A stretch of DNA of 64,000 nucleotides, from NCBI RefSeq assembly GCF_032931615.1, contig NZ_CP136761.1, positions 140,106 through 204,105 on the forward strand, in the 5' to 3' direction. The notes under the pieces are model-generated. The model saw only the letters and a program-made list of their open reading frames with translations, had not been told where the DNA came from and made no database searches. A program made the translations under genes and the position numbers. This document shows positions 37,166 to 46,903 of the stretch, piece by piece; within the stretch, counting starts at the first letter, position 1, and each line of letters opens with the position of its first letter. This DNA comes from Palleronia sp. LCG004. Its GTDB lineage: Bacteria > Pseudomonadota > Alphaproteobacteria > Rhodobacterales > Rhodobacteraceae.

Positions 37166-37690
37166 TCGCCCAGACATTAAATAGCGTAGAGTTGCTAATA
37201 AGCGGTCGGAGATGATGGCCCAAACCGACCGCTTATTAAGTAGCCGCTAATGCAGATCTCAATGCGTATCGAGCCAAGTCCGCAAAATCCGAGAGGCCTA
37301 GCTTTATCCAATTCTGTACTTAGTGGTTGAAGTCCGATGTGGGGAAACTGCACTGCGGCAAAGAAGGCCTGTGCGAATGTTCGGAAGGGGCCGAACGACG
37401 ATCGGCGCAGCGCGCTCAGTTTTCGATCGGCTGCGCCGCCGTGGGTCCGGTCTGAACTTGAGATGCCCCAATGCTCAGAGCCACGCTCGCAGGCCCCGCG
37501 AAGTACGCCTCGGCGCGAACGATGGGGCAGGTTAGTTGGGAGTCCCGATCCGAAGGGTCGGTGGTCTCGCGCAAAGCTAGACCTTGGATTGAAATGGTCC
37601 AGCATCGGGAAGCGTTCATGGTGGACGCCATAAACCTTCACGGCGGAGCGACGGGTCCGCAAATGACCCGATCGAAAGCCATTACTTACC
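37166..37690. other. No recognisable gene
   Basis: About 525 bp with short frames on both strands, none with motifs, start sites or neighbours that support a gene. Confidence 0.4.
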
Positions 37691-37871
37691 TGAGGTCAGG
37701 ACCTATTGATGGGATCGTCGCGATCTCATCAGGCTCCGCAATGAGGCTGTGATGAGCGACCCGTTTTGGCTAACGGAAGAGCCGATGGACCGACTGAGCC
37801 CGTTCTGTCCCAATACCGATGGTCAGCCTCGAATGGACGATCGACGGGCGCTATGCGGCCGTCGGCTGTGA
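37691..37871 (+). mobile_element. 5' fragment of an IS5-family (IS427-like) element
   Basis: Begins with TGAGGTCAGGACCTATTGAT (37691-37710), which resembles the left terminal repeat of the element at 60,620. An ATG at 37752 follows, encoding MSDPFWLTEEPMDRLSPF...DGQPRMDDRRAL, the N-terminus of an IS5-type transposase. A stop ends it after 39 residues and the rest is lost. Confidence 0.7.
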
Positions 37872-37952
37872 AAACATCCATCGACAATATGGATAGCGGA
37901 TCGATGGACGTTACCTCCATCGAACCGCACCCCAGTTCAAGCGGAGAACATC

Positions 37953-39092
37953 ATGATTTCACCCTACACGATCAACATCCCTGACGAACGGCTCGCCACG
38001 ATCAGAGCGAAGGTCGAGGCTTATGACTGGAGCCGGTTGCCGGATGCGGGGGGCTGGTCAGCGGGGGTCGGGGTTGATGACCTCAAGCGGCTTGCCGCGT
38101 ACTGGCAGGACAACTACGACTGGCGTGCGGTCGAGCGGCGGCTCAACGCACTCCCCAACTTCATGGCTGACGTGGAAGGCGAGCACATCCACTTCGTTCA
38201 TGTGAAAGGCGACGGCTCCAAGCCGCCCGTCCTGCTTCTCCACGGCTGGCCGGGCTCGTATCTCGAGTTCGAGCGGTTGTTGGAGCCGCTCGCAGAGGAT
38301 GGGCACGATGTCGTCGTCCCCTCGCTTCCCGGGTTCGCGTTCTCCAACCCGATCGCGCGCCCGATCGGCCCGCGGCGGGCTGCCGCGCTCATGCATGGGC
38401 TGATGAATCAGCTGTTCGGCGACGCGCGGTACTTCGTTCAAGGGGGTGATTGGGGGCACGGCATTGCGGCCTGGTTAGCGCATGATCGACCGGACACTCT
38501 GCACGGTATCCATATCAACATGATGACGGTGCGTGCGGAGGACGCCGCCCCGACGACCGACGAGGAGAAGGCGTATGCCGCCAGGCGGGCTTTGGTTGCC
38601 GATCAGGAGAGCGCCTACTTTCACGAGCAGGAAACCCGTCCGCAGACACTTGGCGTCGCAATGGCCGACAGCCCGGTCGGAGCGGCGGGCTGGATACTCG
38701 AGAAGTTCGGTAAATGGGCCGATCTTCCGACAAACGCCAATGGCGACCCCGACATCTGGAGCAAGTTTTCCGAAGAGGAGCTGCTCACCAACATCATGCT
38801 CTACATCGCGCCGGCATCGTTCGTGACTGCAACCTGGATCTACTACGGCAGCCGGCTTGAGAATTCGCGGATGCTACCGGCCGGAACACGCATCCAGGTG
38901 CCGACCGGCTTTGCGGCCTTCCCCGATCCGGTGTTCTCTCCACCGCCGCGCTCGTTCGCGGAGAAGACTTACAACATCGTGCATTGGACCGACATGCCGC
39001 GGGGCGGCCATTTCGCTGCGCTGGAGGAGCCGGAACTGATGCTGGCCGATCTGCGCGCCTTTATCGCAATGGTGTCGGGAGCGCGCGCCTGA
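37953..39092 (+). CDS. Epoxide hydrolase (alpha/beta-hydrolase, EHN type)
   Basis: Opens epoxides to diols. The 379-residue protein has the N-terminal EHN domain (PYTINIPDERLATIRAKVEAYDWSRLP...RLAAYWQDNYDWRAVERRLNALPNF). It then has the alpha/beta-hydrolase fold with oxyanion motif LLHGWPGSYLEF, the nucleophile Asp in FVQGGDWGHGIAAWLA and the catalytic His in RGGHFAALEEPELM. Start ATG with AAGCGGAGAACATC upstream. It stands intact among IS fragments on both sides, so it may have been acquired with them. The natural substrate is unknown; juvenile-hormone-type names in databases refer to homology only. Confidence 0.9.
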   Translation: MISPYTINIPDERLATIRAKVEAYDWSRLPDAGGWSAGVGVDDLKRLAAYWQDNYDWRAVERRLNALPNFMADVEGEHIHFVHVKGDGSKPPVLLLHGWPGSYLEFERLLEPLAEDGHDVVVPSLPGFAFSNPIARPIGPRRAAALMHGLMNQLFGDARYFVQGGDWGHGIAAWLAHDRPDTLHGIHINMMTVRAEDAAPTTDEEKAYAARRALVADQESAYFHEQETRPQTLGVAMADSPVGAAGWILEKFGKWADLPTNANGDPDIWSKFSEEELLTNIMLYIAPASFVTATWIYYGSRLENSRMLPAGTRIQVPTGFAAFPDPVFSPPPRSFAEKTYNIVHWTDMPRGGHFAALEEPELMLADLRAFIAMVSGARA

Positions 39093-39133
39093 AGGTGGAG
39101 CTCGATTTCCGAAGCGCGTTGCGTGGGGCCCTG

Positions 39134-39539
39134 TCAAACCAGATGCACCTGTAGGTTAGGAGGGCAGGTCAGGGAGTCTTGGATGCCTCGCCCAAGCGTG
39201 TCAGGGGCAGAACACGCTGATTGCAGCCAGAAGATGATCGCGGCGACGAAGCCGATGGCGGAGAAGAAGGCGGTAGGGCTGCGGTCGTAGCGGGCGGCGG
39301 CCCGGTGCCGGTCCTTCAGGCGTCCGCGTGAAAACACCCGCCTCGCCCCACCGCTTCCATCGATTGTCGAGCGTCTTGTGCGGACCGTAATCGCGCCACA
39401 CTAGCCCGTTGCGGTCGATGAATACGATGCCGGTCAACACCCGCCGGTCGTCTACCCGCAGCCGGCCCTGGCTCGTGGGAAAGAGCGGGTGCAGCCGCTC
39501 CATCAGTTCTTCAATCGGCGAAAACCGGTCGCTTATCAC
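39134..39539 (-). pseudogene. IS5-family transposase with internal deletion
   Basis: The minus strand starts with SDRFSPIEELMERLHPLFP and continues RVDDRRVLTGIVFIDRNGLVWRDYGP...TLDNRWKRWGEAGVF, the N-terminal third of an IS5/IS427 transposase. It then jumps, after a frameshift, directly to the C-terminal end GRLKDRHRAAARYDRSPTAFFSAIGFVAAIIFWL. The DDE core is deleted, so the copy is dead. Confidence 0.85.
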
Positions 39540-40145
39540 GGCCTCTTGGCAGAAGCTGATTCAAATAACGGCGCTGACATCAATGGGTATGGTCCTAGCG
39601 CGCAATATTGCCCCAAGTAGAACCAGCCTTGAACAGGCAAACTTCCAATGAGTTGAATTGCCAATGGAAGGCGAGTCTGCTCACTTCATTTTCACCGTCC
39701 GAAAGCGCTGCGTGATGCGCCAATGTTCGGTCCGGTCAAGTCGGGCCACAGCGATGATCTTGCCAGTGAACGGTAGCTTTGGGCCGGCGAGCGATGCCAG
39801 GTTGATGCGGACCCGGCATGCGCCCCGCAGCCCTGCCGCATGTCCGCATCGAGCCCAAAGCGACTGCCTCCACCGTTTCTTCAGTGAACGAGAGTAAGAA
39901 TTAGCATCTCGTTCAGTTTATCGAGATGATTGCGTAATAAGCAGGAGGTAGGCTCACCTCGTTTGTGACGGCGTCTCAGTGGGAAAAACTGTTTTGGCCA
40001 TTGATGTAGACAAAGGGACTCAGGGAGTCGCAGGTTGATTGACCATGACGAATACGAATGGTCTTGAATACTGAAACCCGGCAAGTGCTTACTCTGGAAC
40101 GGACGGCCAGATTATGGGCGAGCATTCTTCGAGTTCGCCGGACAC
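39540..40145. other. Intergenic, no supported gene
   Basis: About 600 bp with only short frames without motifs or ribosome binding sites. Probably IS-flanking debris. Confidence 0.4.
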
Positions 40146-40655
40146 GTGAAGATATGGCATGCGAGCCTTGGTCTCGGAGCATTCGTCATGTGGCTGTCTA
40201 TGCCTTTTATCGACAACAACGGAACGTTGGAGCGCGGTGACGCTATCTGGGTTTTCGGTGCGCTATCGTTGGCCTTCGGCGCAATCTCGTTGTTGCTTGC
40301 CTCGAGCCGTCAGTATGTTCTGATGAATTTATTCTACGCTGTAACCGATCGTCGCGCGGTTGTGTGCCGACGCGGAAGAGACGCTTTTCTAAGAAGCCGT
40401 CTCTATCTTGTCTCGTGTCTTCACGTATGGAGCTTTACGTATCCGATCAAGGATGCTCGCCCGTATCCGTCATTGGCGATAGGCAGTATGCTGTCGGAAG
40501 ATGCGGTCCAGCCATTCGGTCTGGGCCTGACCCATCCGGGCTGGCCCATGCTGCAATCACGAGGAATAAACCCAATTTTATTCGAGAACATCCGGGAGGC
40601 CGAGATAGTCCAGGACATCATCCTTCGGCAATCCGAGGTGCTAGATTCCGCTTGA
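40146..40655 (+). CDS. Membrane protein, possible bacterial PH-like domain
   Basis: The 169-residue protein has two N-terminal helices (LGLGAFVMWLSMPFI; IWVFGALSLAFGAISLLLA) and a cytosolic part starting YAVTDRRAVVCRRG, then a beta-rich stretch and a closing NPILFENIREAEIVQDIILRQ. The order 'Tyr-x-(Val/Leu)-Thr-(Asp/Asn)-Arg-Arg, strands, last helix' is reminiscent of bacterial PH domains found after membrane helices, but this is only a resemblance. No function can be named. No operon partner. Confidence 0.6.
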   Translation: MKIWHASLGLGAFVMWLSMPFIDNNGTLERGDAIWVFGALSLAFGAISLLLASSRQYVLMNLFYAVTDRRAVVCRRGRDAFLRSRLYLVSCLHVWSFTYPIKDARPYPSLAIGSMLSEDAVQPFGLGLTHPGWPMLQSRGINPILFENIREAEIVQDIILRQSEVLDSA

Positions 40656-40907
40656 AAAGGCGGCACTATTCTACGGTTCCTTGCTGTTCACGTCGCGGCG
40701 TCAGACGGCAGCTTCGTCACGTATAGTGTGAGTTCGACCCGGAATCGGTCTCACGGTCACGGCGATCGACTGGTCTGGTGAAGCCGCATTGCAGCCAACG
40801 GCCTTGTCGGAAGGGCCCACGAAGGGCCGGGAATTAATATTATGATATATGTATTTATCATCAAGCCCAAAGGCTGCGAAGCCGTTTCAGAATTATTCCA
40901 ATGAATT
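40656..40907. other. Intergenic, AT content rising to the right
   Basis: No gene seen. The last 80 bp contain ATTAATATTATGATATATG-like sequence, marking the edge of an AT-rich block. Confidence 0.4.
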
Positions 40908-41453
40908 TTACTGATATTCGACAAAACCACCTTCTGTCAAAATGAAAGCGATAATCTCTTTGTTGGAGTATTCCTCCAAAAAATCTCCGCTTCCATAGAT
41001 GTATGCTGCTGATAACAGCAAAACACATCTTTTAAGCCCTTTGCCCTTAACCTCTTGAGTGTCAATAATTCCAACTTGGGTTGAGCCCTCATCGCCTTCA
41101 ATCTCGATATTGGCGCAATTAGATCCGCCCACTTTTCCTCCACTTAACTTACTTAGTGCTTCATCAGGCGAAAACCGGTTTTCCGGTAAGGCGATAATGC
41201 CATTCTGTATAATATTTTCACCACTAATAATTATCATCAAGGATGCCTCGCCATCTGTAGCTTCATTCATCCTTTCATTCAATTTATTACTGATATGCGA
41301 AAGCGTTCTCTCTATTAACATATCTTCTCTTTCGTTGCCGGAGAAGATAGCCACACCTTGGCCCGAACGTTCATTCTCGCTTTGGGAGTAGCTCTGCGTT
41401 GCTAAAGTTGACAGAATAATTCCAACGCATGCGAAAGTAAGCTTAAAACGCAC
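40908..41453 (-). CDS. Secreted protein of unknown function (AT-rich gene)
   Basis: The 181-residue protein has a signal peptide (MRFKLTFACVGIILSTLATQSYSQ) and a mature domain with EDMLIERTLSHISNKLNERMNEATDGEASLMIIIS, two Cys (SNCANIEI and KRCVLLLSAAYIY) and a hydrophobic end. I do not recognise the family. Its codons are A/T-rich, unlike the GC-rich neighbours, so recent transfer is likely. No neighbour overlaps it. Confidence 0.65.
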   Translation of the reverse strand: MRFKLTFACVGIILSTLATQSYSQSENERSGQGVAIFSGNEREDMLIERTLSHISNKLNERMNEATDGEASLMIIISGENIIQNGIIALPENRFSPDEALSKLSGGKVGGSNCANIEIEGDEGSTQVGIIDTQEVKGKGLKRCVLLLSAAYIYGSGDFLEEYSNKEIIAFILTEGGFVEYQ

Positions 41454-41688
41454 TATATTGTACCTCCGCTATTCTGATAGGAAATTTGTAGATTACTCCA
41501 GGGATTCTTTTTGGCTCTCTGGGCTTTAATTTGTTGCCTTCATAAGCGGGATCTGGGCTTACGGATAAGACATGGGAATGTGACGGTCCTCCCGATAGTA
41601 TCGATATGATGATCCAGTGCTACTGTAAACCACGGGAGGTAGTGATCACGCTATGAACGCCCCGTTCAAGGCATTCTCTTTTCCTCAT
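41454..41688. other. Intergenic, no supported gene
   Basis: Between two AT-rich orphan genes on the minus strand. A short frame beginning MNAPFKAFSFPHLMEKC on the plus strand resembles the kind of start seen in some mobile elements but stops early; unassigned. Confidence 0.35.
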
Positions 41689-42123
41689 TTAATGGAGAAG
41701 TGTTGGAATCTTTACAATGCCGCGTATGACAAGAGCGGAAAGATAGCAAAGTGTAAGAAGAATCGCGGGTATGATGAAAATAGAACCAGTTAAAAGTGCG
41801 ATCTGCAGGTCGCCCCATTTATAGAATGCTGAGTTCAAAGCGTCATAGGATGGGCCAACGACTTCGCTGGGAAGATTGAATAGGTTCTCATCATCCGTAA
41901 GCCTGACGAACGCATACCTATGAACGGTCGCTGGGATTGCATATAAAAGTATTCCGGTAAGAACGTAAAGAATACCGAGGCGTTTCTTTGGAAGTAATCG
42001 CCCGGAGCGAGATATAGAAGTATAGCAAAAATACGTAAGCAAGACGCATCCAAGAAATACGATAACCAATGTGTCAATGTTTAGGACAAAGTTTTCAATC
42101 TGATGACGTTGCATCAATTCCAT
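41689..42123 (-). CDS. Small membrane protein, unknown
   Basis: The 144-residue protein has three predicted membrane helices (LVIVFLGCVLLTYFCYTS, LGILYVLTGILLYAIPATV, LLTGSIFIIPAILLTLCYLSALVIRG) with a periplasmic/cytosolic loop in between. The gene is AT-rich, like its neighbour at 40908. No recognisable family. Confidence 0.55.
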   Translation of the reverse strand: MELMQRHQIENFVLNIDTLVIVFLGCVLLTYFCYTSISRSGRLLPKKRLGILYVLTGILLYAIPATVHRYAFVRLTDDENLFNLPSEVVGPSYDALNSAFYKWGDLQIALLTGSIFIIPAILLTLCYLSALVIRGIVKIPTLLH

Positions 42124-42380
42124 CTTTCTGAGGCTGCCTTCATCTGGGTATAGCTAAATGTGGTAAGACACCACCGTTTTCCCTGATGTTGGATGCAGGA
42201 TATTGGTAGAACTACGCGCTCGCAATTCGCCTTTTGAGCGGCCGGAAGCCATATTTTTTAAGGATTCGGTATAGGGTTATGGAGTGCGACGGTGTCGGAG
42301 GTGAACTTGGGGATTCATCCTTCTGGCCCTTGTGCTAAGGTCTGACGTATGGACGTCCTGCCCTCGCCCCCGGAGACGAA

Positions 42381-42971
42381 ATGCTCAGATTAACCCGGAT
42401 CCTCTCCGCCTCATTCGCGTATACCAGCGCCGCCGCAATCACCGCCTTGGCGGGTATCGGACCCGCGCCAGCCATGGCCCAGAACTACGATATGGACTGT
42501 AAGGTGATACTCTGTATGCCGGCCGGGTTCCCCGGCGGCTGCGGCGACGCTTTCGATCACATGATCGACCGCCTCCGCGATGGTAAGTCACCCATCGGCT
42601 TCTGCTCCATGTCGAATGGCGACGCGTACGATCGCTATGACATCGACTACCGCATGCAGTCCGCGACCTCTCCGGAAGGCTGGGATTGCCCGGCCGACAA
42701 GACCCTCTATCACCGCGCTTCCCAGAACGATGGATTCCAGAACTACACGGTCAATACCTTCTGCTACGACAGCGCCTACGAGCAACGCGGCTGGACCGGC
42801 GCTGACGGTTACACGACGACGACCACTTACACCAACAAGACCCGTCCCGAGCGGACGGACTTCTGGGTGAACCTGACACTCGAACCGGGCACACCCGAAG
42901 AGTTCACCCAAGGATGGCAGAAGTTCGACACCGGTCGCGGCTCCCTTGTCCGGGTGCAATACACCGAGTGA
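42381..42971 (+). CDS. TrbM/KikA-like exported protein (conjugation-associated)
   Basis: The 196-residue protein has a long signal peptide ending APAMAQ. The mature start MDCKVILCMPAGFPGGCGDAFDHMIDRL...GKSPIGFC has the Cys spacing and 'ILC-x-G-x-P-x-x-C' pattern of TrbM-like proteins from conjugative plasmids. The C-terminal half (FWVNLTLEPGTPEEFTQGWQKF) is not distinctive. The stop overlaps the GTG of the next gene (GTGA). Together they look like a leftover of a conjugation operon; no other transfer gene is nearby. Confidence 0.55.
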   Translation: MLRLTRILSASFAYTSAAAITALAGIGPAPAMAQNYDMDCKVILCMPAGFPGGCGDAFDHMIDRLRDGKSPIGFCSMSNGDAYDRYDIDYRMQSATSPEGWDCPADKTLYHRASQNDGFQNYTVNTFCYDSAYEQRGWTGADGYTTTTTYTNKTRPERTDFWVNLTLEPGTPEEFTQGWQKFDTGRGSLVRVQYTE

Positions 42972-43261
42972 TCCGGGCAGCGACATTCCTGGTGATGCTG
43001 GCGGCTCCGACCTTTGCCATCGCGCAGGTCGGGTGCATGCCACCCGAGGAGCCCTTCGCCTACGAGCCGCCCGCGGATGACCCCGAGTTGCGCGCGCTGA
43101 TCGACGAACAGTACCAGGACTACATCCGCGGGACCGAGGACTATTTGAACTGCCTCAATGCCGAGGCCACGCGCGCACGCGCCGAGTACCAGGCGATCTT
43201 CGATCGCTACCTGCGCTATTTCGGGGAAAACGCTGGTCTGAAATCGAACGCACCGGGCTGA
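42968..43261 (+). CDS. Small exported protein coupled to the TrbM-like gene
   Basis: The 97-residue protein has a signal peptide (RAATFLVMLAAPTFAIAQ) and a mature part with two Cys (QVGCMPPEEPFAYEPP; DYLNCLNAEATRARAEYQAIFDRYLRYFG), the second half probably helical. It starts with GTG overlapping the upstream stop. I do not recognise it; similar small proteins accompany TrbM-type genes. The stop lies 3 bp before the end of the facing umuC fragment. Confidence 0.55.
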   Translation: MIRAATFLVMLAAPTFAIAQVGCMPPEEPFAYEPPADDPELRALIDEQYQDYIRGTEDYLNCLNAEATRARAEYQAIFDRYLRYFGENAGLKSNAPG

Positions 43262-43264
43262 CGC

Positions 43265-44295
43265 TCAGCGCACCACCGGCAGGTCCGAGAGCCGCGTCGT
43301 GTAGCGCGGAGACCGGTGATCGGAGCGCAGCTTCCATTTCCGTTCCACCCCCTCACTCGCCAAAACCATCGTCTTCTTGCCGAACCTATCGTTCACCTCG
43401 TCGAGCGCGCTCATCAGCGCCGCGGATCTCGGACGCGGTGCCTCGAAGAGCGTTCGCGGGCGATCCTCGATCGGCAGCAGATCGTCGAGCATCACGCCCG
43501 CCGTGGTGAAGCCGTAGCCTTTGCCCGTATCCTTCGGCCAGGCCGCCTTGGCGCAGCGCCGGGCGGCCTCAACCAGATCGAACGTGTCGCAAGTCATCGG
43601 CATGAGCAGTGCCGTGCGGGAGCCAGAATATTGCGGGCGGTCCTGACGGTGCCGGTTGGTGTGGAAGAAGACCGTCAGCGTGCCGGCAACGAGCCCGTGC
43701 TTGCGGAGCTTCTCGGCCGCGCGCGTCGCGTGCGCGGAGATCGCCTCGAAGAGCGTATCGAACTCAGTCATCGGAGTGCCGGCCGAGCGGGTCACGGCCA
43801 TACCCTTCCTCTGAGGCTCCACCTCGTCGAATGACAGACATGCCTCGCCCTGCAGCTCGCAGACGATGCGCTCGAGCACCACGGTGCCGACCTTGCGCGC
43901 CTGGCGCAGCGGCATGTCGCGCAGCTCGGCCGCGGTCGCGATCCCGAGCTTTTGCAGCTTTTTCTCGGTCTGCCGCCGGATCCCCCAAATGTCGCCGACC
44001 GGCACCTTCGGCAGTAGCCAGTTCGCCAGCGTCTCGTCCATCATGTCGAGGACGCCGCCAAAGATCGGGTTCTTCTTGGCGATCTCATTGGCGCATTTCG
44101 CCAGTGTTTTCGACGAGGCGATGCCGACACGCACGGGGATGCCGACGCGCCTCAGCACGGCCGCGCGCATCTCGCGGGCATGTTCGGTTCGGTCTCTAAC
44201 CCCTTGAAAGTAGAGGAATGCCTCGTCGATCGAGTAGATCTCCACCGACGGCGTGAAGTCCTCGTAGACTGTCACGACACGCGCGCTGACGTCGC
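43265..44295 (-). pseudogene. umuC: umuC 3' fragment (DNA polymerase V catalytic subunit, interrupted)
   Basis: C-terminal 340 residues of a Y-family polymerase: the palm sequence VSARVVTVYEDFTPSVEIYSIDEAFLYF (catalytic Asp-Glu), fingers and little-finger region (VRVGIASSKTLAKCANEIAKK, DIWGIRRQTEKKLQKLGI), and the UmuC-type C-terminal tail ending HRSPRYTTRLSDLPVVR. The first about 80 residues are absent; they are found at 60,025-60,263 on the same strand. The break lies after the Asn-Tyr-Thr-Leu-Tyr codons, exactly where the mobile element begins at 44,296. Confidence 0.92.
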
Positions 44296-44296
44296 C

Positions 44297-44314
44297 ATTT
44301 ATGTGGAATCAAAA
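44297..44314 (+). repeat. Left terminal inverted repeat of the element
   Basis: TTATGTGGAATCAAAAAC. Matches the reverse complement of 60,002-60,019 in 17 of 18 positions. Confidence 0.88.
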
Positions 44315-44653
44315 ACGACGCCACTTCTATCTGCTGGGACTATCAAGCGTGGGCCGTTAGATGGCCTGAAGCGCCGTAGCCCTCAGCTAGCGTAGGTGGT
44401 TCAGGCCATCGACTTCAGCACAACCTTCGCCCGGAGCGGCCGTTCGTTCTTGCCGCAGCGAATGACCGGGCCGGTTCCTACTGACGGCGACGGCGCAACC
44501 CGTGTTATAAAATGCAGCGATGTAGACCTCGTAGTGCACGGCCCAAAGCGGACCTTAGGCCTGGGCGACCATACCGCGGCGCAGCTTCACGGAAGCGGTC
44601 GTTCTTGCGTCCCGCAGCATTTTCCGTCGGCCAAGGTCCGCAGTGCGGGACTT
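44315..44653. other. Non-coding left end of the element
   Basis: About 340 bp before the plasmid-like segment. Contains GC-rich sequence with degenerate copies of the motif (G)AATGACCG / GGAAGCGGTCGTTC that recurs at 49,400-49,620 and 56,240-56,490. The plus strand is open in the Rep frame, but this part does not resemble Rep. Confidence 0.5.
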
Positions 44654-45397
44654 GGCGTGAAACTGTCAGGGGAATACCGGGGCGACCCGTGGGGCGCGGT
44701 TGTCCTGGCCGAATGGCACATCACCGAGGGCGGCAGCATGGCGCGCCTGCTGATCCCACCGGCGGGGGTCCACGCGCTTCGCAGCCCCGCGAACTTCACC
44801 AAGATCGAGGCCACAGCGGCACACCGTCTGACCGGCCATGCTCGCCGTCTCTACGCAATCCTGGCCGACAAGAAGCGGCTTGGACGCCCTTACTGGACTT
44901 TCACCTTGGAAGAGCTGCGCGCCCTCATGGCGGCAGACACCCAGAAGTCTTACGACCGCTTCAACACATTTCGTCAGCGTGTTCTCGACCCAGCCGTTGA
45001 AGCGATCAACGACTACGGCACCGTGACCGTAACTATGACACCGGAAAAGCGCGGTCGCTCGGTCCACGCCGTTCGCTTTGACTGGCGCTGGAAAGACCCC
45101 CACGACGCCACCGAAACGGCGGCCGAGAATGAGCGCCATAGCCAAGCCCGTCGCCAGAGGCAGGCTGCAGACGATGCTCCACCCATGATCGAAGAACAGG
45201 AGCAAACTGAACCCGCGTTGACCTGGTGGGGGAACCTGACGGATGCGAAGCGCGAAGAATGGGCTAAACCGGTGGGGCGAACATTCGAGCTGGAAGGCCC
45301 AAACGGTCAAAAAATAAATCACACACGCCGACAAGCCGATATTGCCAGAAATAGCTTTTTAGCATTTTGCAAAAAACAGAGTTTTTATCAAAAATGA
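44654..45397 (+). pseudogene. repA: Replication initiator (Rep_3 type), C-terminal part
   Basis: About 247 residues: GVKLSGEYRGDPWGAVVLAEWHI...LLIPPAGVHALRSP, then the winged-helix region HRLTGHARRLYAILADKKRLGRPYWTFTLEELRALMAADTQKSYDRFNTFRQRVLDPAVEAINDYG and MTPEKRGRSVHAVRFDWRWKDP. The basic C-terminal extension is low in order. The upstream frame is open to 44,396 but that part is unrelated. The missing N-terminus is at 48,307-48,516. As placed, the fragment lacks its own start and iteron-binding N-domain. Confidence 0.85.
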
Positions 45398-45755
45398 TTC
45401 TGTTTGATATAATTGCTGAAAAGACTAAAAAGATATAATCTCGCTGGCTAAAGCGCCCTCTTCTCGCAATAATATTTATTCTCTCAATTATGTATTTTAT
45501 AGGTAACTGGCAAAAATACCTACAAGGGCCATACTCTCACCTGTAGATAAAGCTCTCGATCTTCGCAAATCTGCGCACATGGCCTGTACTCCAGCAAATC
45601 GCCTACATCGTGCTCGTGATGGCCGCGATCTACATACCTAGTCATTTCGCCGCAATATTAAGACCAGTCGTTTTACTCAAGCCAGTCCAAACGAGACTCT
45701 TGATGCCGGTCTTATACGCCATGACGTCATGAAGGGCACCTTGGGTCCTTGAGTA
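45398..45755. other. AT-rich intergenic downstream of rep
   Basis: About 360 bp, markedly A/T-rich, with many stops in all frames. No gene or obvious repeat family recognised. Confidence 0.45.
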
Positions 45756-45998
45756 CTATTCAGTAATCTTTTGATAATTTCTATCGGTCCTTTTTTTCTT
45801 CTTCTTATTATACAAGTAGATAACGTCAATGGGAATTAGCAACGGTGAGAGCTTTAAAAATAAGATTGCTTGCGCCCGATATATTGATGGAGATCCAGAT
45901 TCTGGTATAATAACTACTAGAATAAGCAATATTACCCATATGATCGATAAACTCACAATATCGATGAAAAACTGTTTTTTAATACTGCGATCCTTCAC
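45756..45998 (-). CDS. Small two-helix membrane protein, unknown
   Basis: Eighty residues with two hydrophobic helices (FFIDIVSLSIIWVILLILVVII; AILFLKLSPLLIPIDVIYLY) and a very basic end (NKKKKKRTDRNYQKITE). AT-rich gene inside the plasmid-like segment. The orientation is opposite to rep. The family is unknown; hydrophobic small proteins of plasmids may be toxins or exclusion factors, but nothing here shows that. Confidence 0.45.
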   Translation of the reverse strand: MKDRSIKKQFFIDIVSLSIIWVILLILVVIIPESGSPSIYRAQAILFLKLSPLLIPIDVIYLYNKKKKKRTDRNYQKITE

Positions 45999-46193
45999 TT
46001 ACGATCCTTTCGACGACATTCTACTGCCAAACTTTTCGTAGGCGGATAAATACGCCACCCCGGGACTAAACACCTAGCCCCTTAGTGATCGCTCTCGCAA
46101 CTCACGCTACAGCTATATGAACACGCTCGACCAAAAGCTCGAAAAGGGCATTACCGGTGGTAATTTTTAGTAATGCTAGTGTAGCGTTTGACC

Positions 46194-46478
46194 ATGCAAA
46201 ATAAGCTTAGAACCAGCAGTACCAAGATTCCGTCCTGGCAGGTGAAGGGCGTGACCTTCGAGACGCGCGAAGCGGTCAAGGCTGCGGCCCGGAAGTCCGG
46301 GATGACAATGGGGGAATGGGTCAACGAGACCCTGCACTCGGCTGCCGTCTCCACGATCTCTGGCCAGTCCAACCTTCCGGCCCACCGGATCGAGGATCAG
46401 CTCGACGCGATCATGGCTCAACTGGACGATCTGCACCGCCCGTTCTGGCGCCGCATCTTCGGTTCAAGACGGCGCTAG
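46194..46478 (+). CDS. Small plasmid protein, probable ribbon-helix-helix type
   Basis: Ninety-four residues. The part WQVKGVTFETREAVKAAARKSGMTMGEWVNETLHSAA looks like a ribbon-helix-helix DNA-binding unit (strand, then two helices with Gly turn), and the tail RIEDQLDAIMAQLDDLHRPFWRRIFG is helical and basic. Similar small proteins occur beside plasmid partition or mobilisation genes. The start is ATG at 46194; a TTG six bases upstream is possible. The target site is unknown. Confidence 0.6.
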   Translation: MQNKLRTSSTKIPSWQVKGVTFETREAVKAAARKSGMTMGEWVNETLHSAAVSTISGQSNLPAHRIEDQLDAIMAQLDDLHRPFWRRIFGSRRR

Positions 46479-46903
46479 CCGTACTGCCGTCTGATCTTGG
46501 CTCCACGGCCTGCCTCGGTGTGCGCCGGCCGGAACCAGGCCTTCTTCAAATCGCCGACGACATCGCCCGCCAAGAGGCATAGGAGGAGGCGATTTACCGC
46601 CCGCCAGGGCGGCCTCGAACCTTCACGATAGAGCAACCCTTTTAGCCTTGAGGACAAGGGATGAAGCGGCGCGCAGGGTGTGAACAAAGACCCCTATTTC
46701 CTGCCATCTTCGCCCCTCATACGTCCCCAAAACGAATTTGTATCACACGCCACATATCCTGCTTTCTACAACCCACTCTTCGCCTCTGGCAGAGCCGGTG
46801 GTCCCACTTGCTGGCGCAAAGCCTATCCTGCCCTCGTCCACAGACCGGCCCCGGATGTTGCCGGGGGCAACATCCGCACGGGCTTGAACGGATCGCCTCA
46901 CTC
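46479..46903. other. Intergenic, no supported gene
   Basis: About 425 bp between the RHH-like gene and mazEF. Short frames only; no repeats other than the mazE palindrome at the right end. Confidence 0.4.

Noticed and set aside
44396..44653. N-terminal 86 codons of the open frame leading into the Rep fragment
   Set aside because: The translation (RSGRSFLPQRMTG...) comes from the degenerate intergenic repeat and not from Rep; the true Rep N-terminus is at 48,307.
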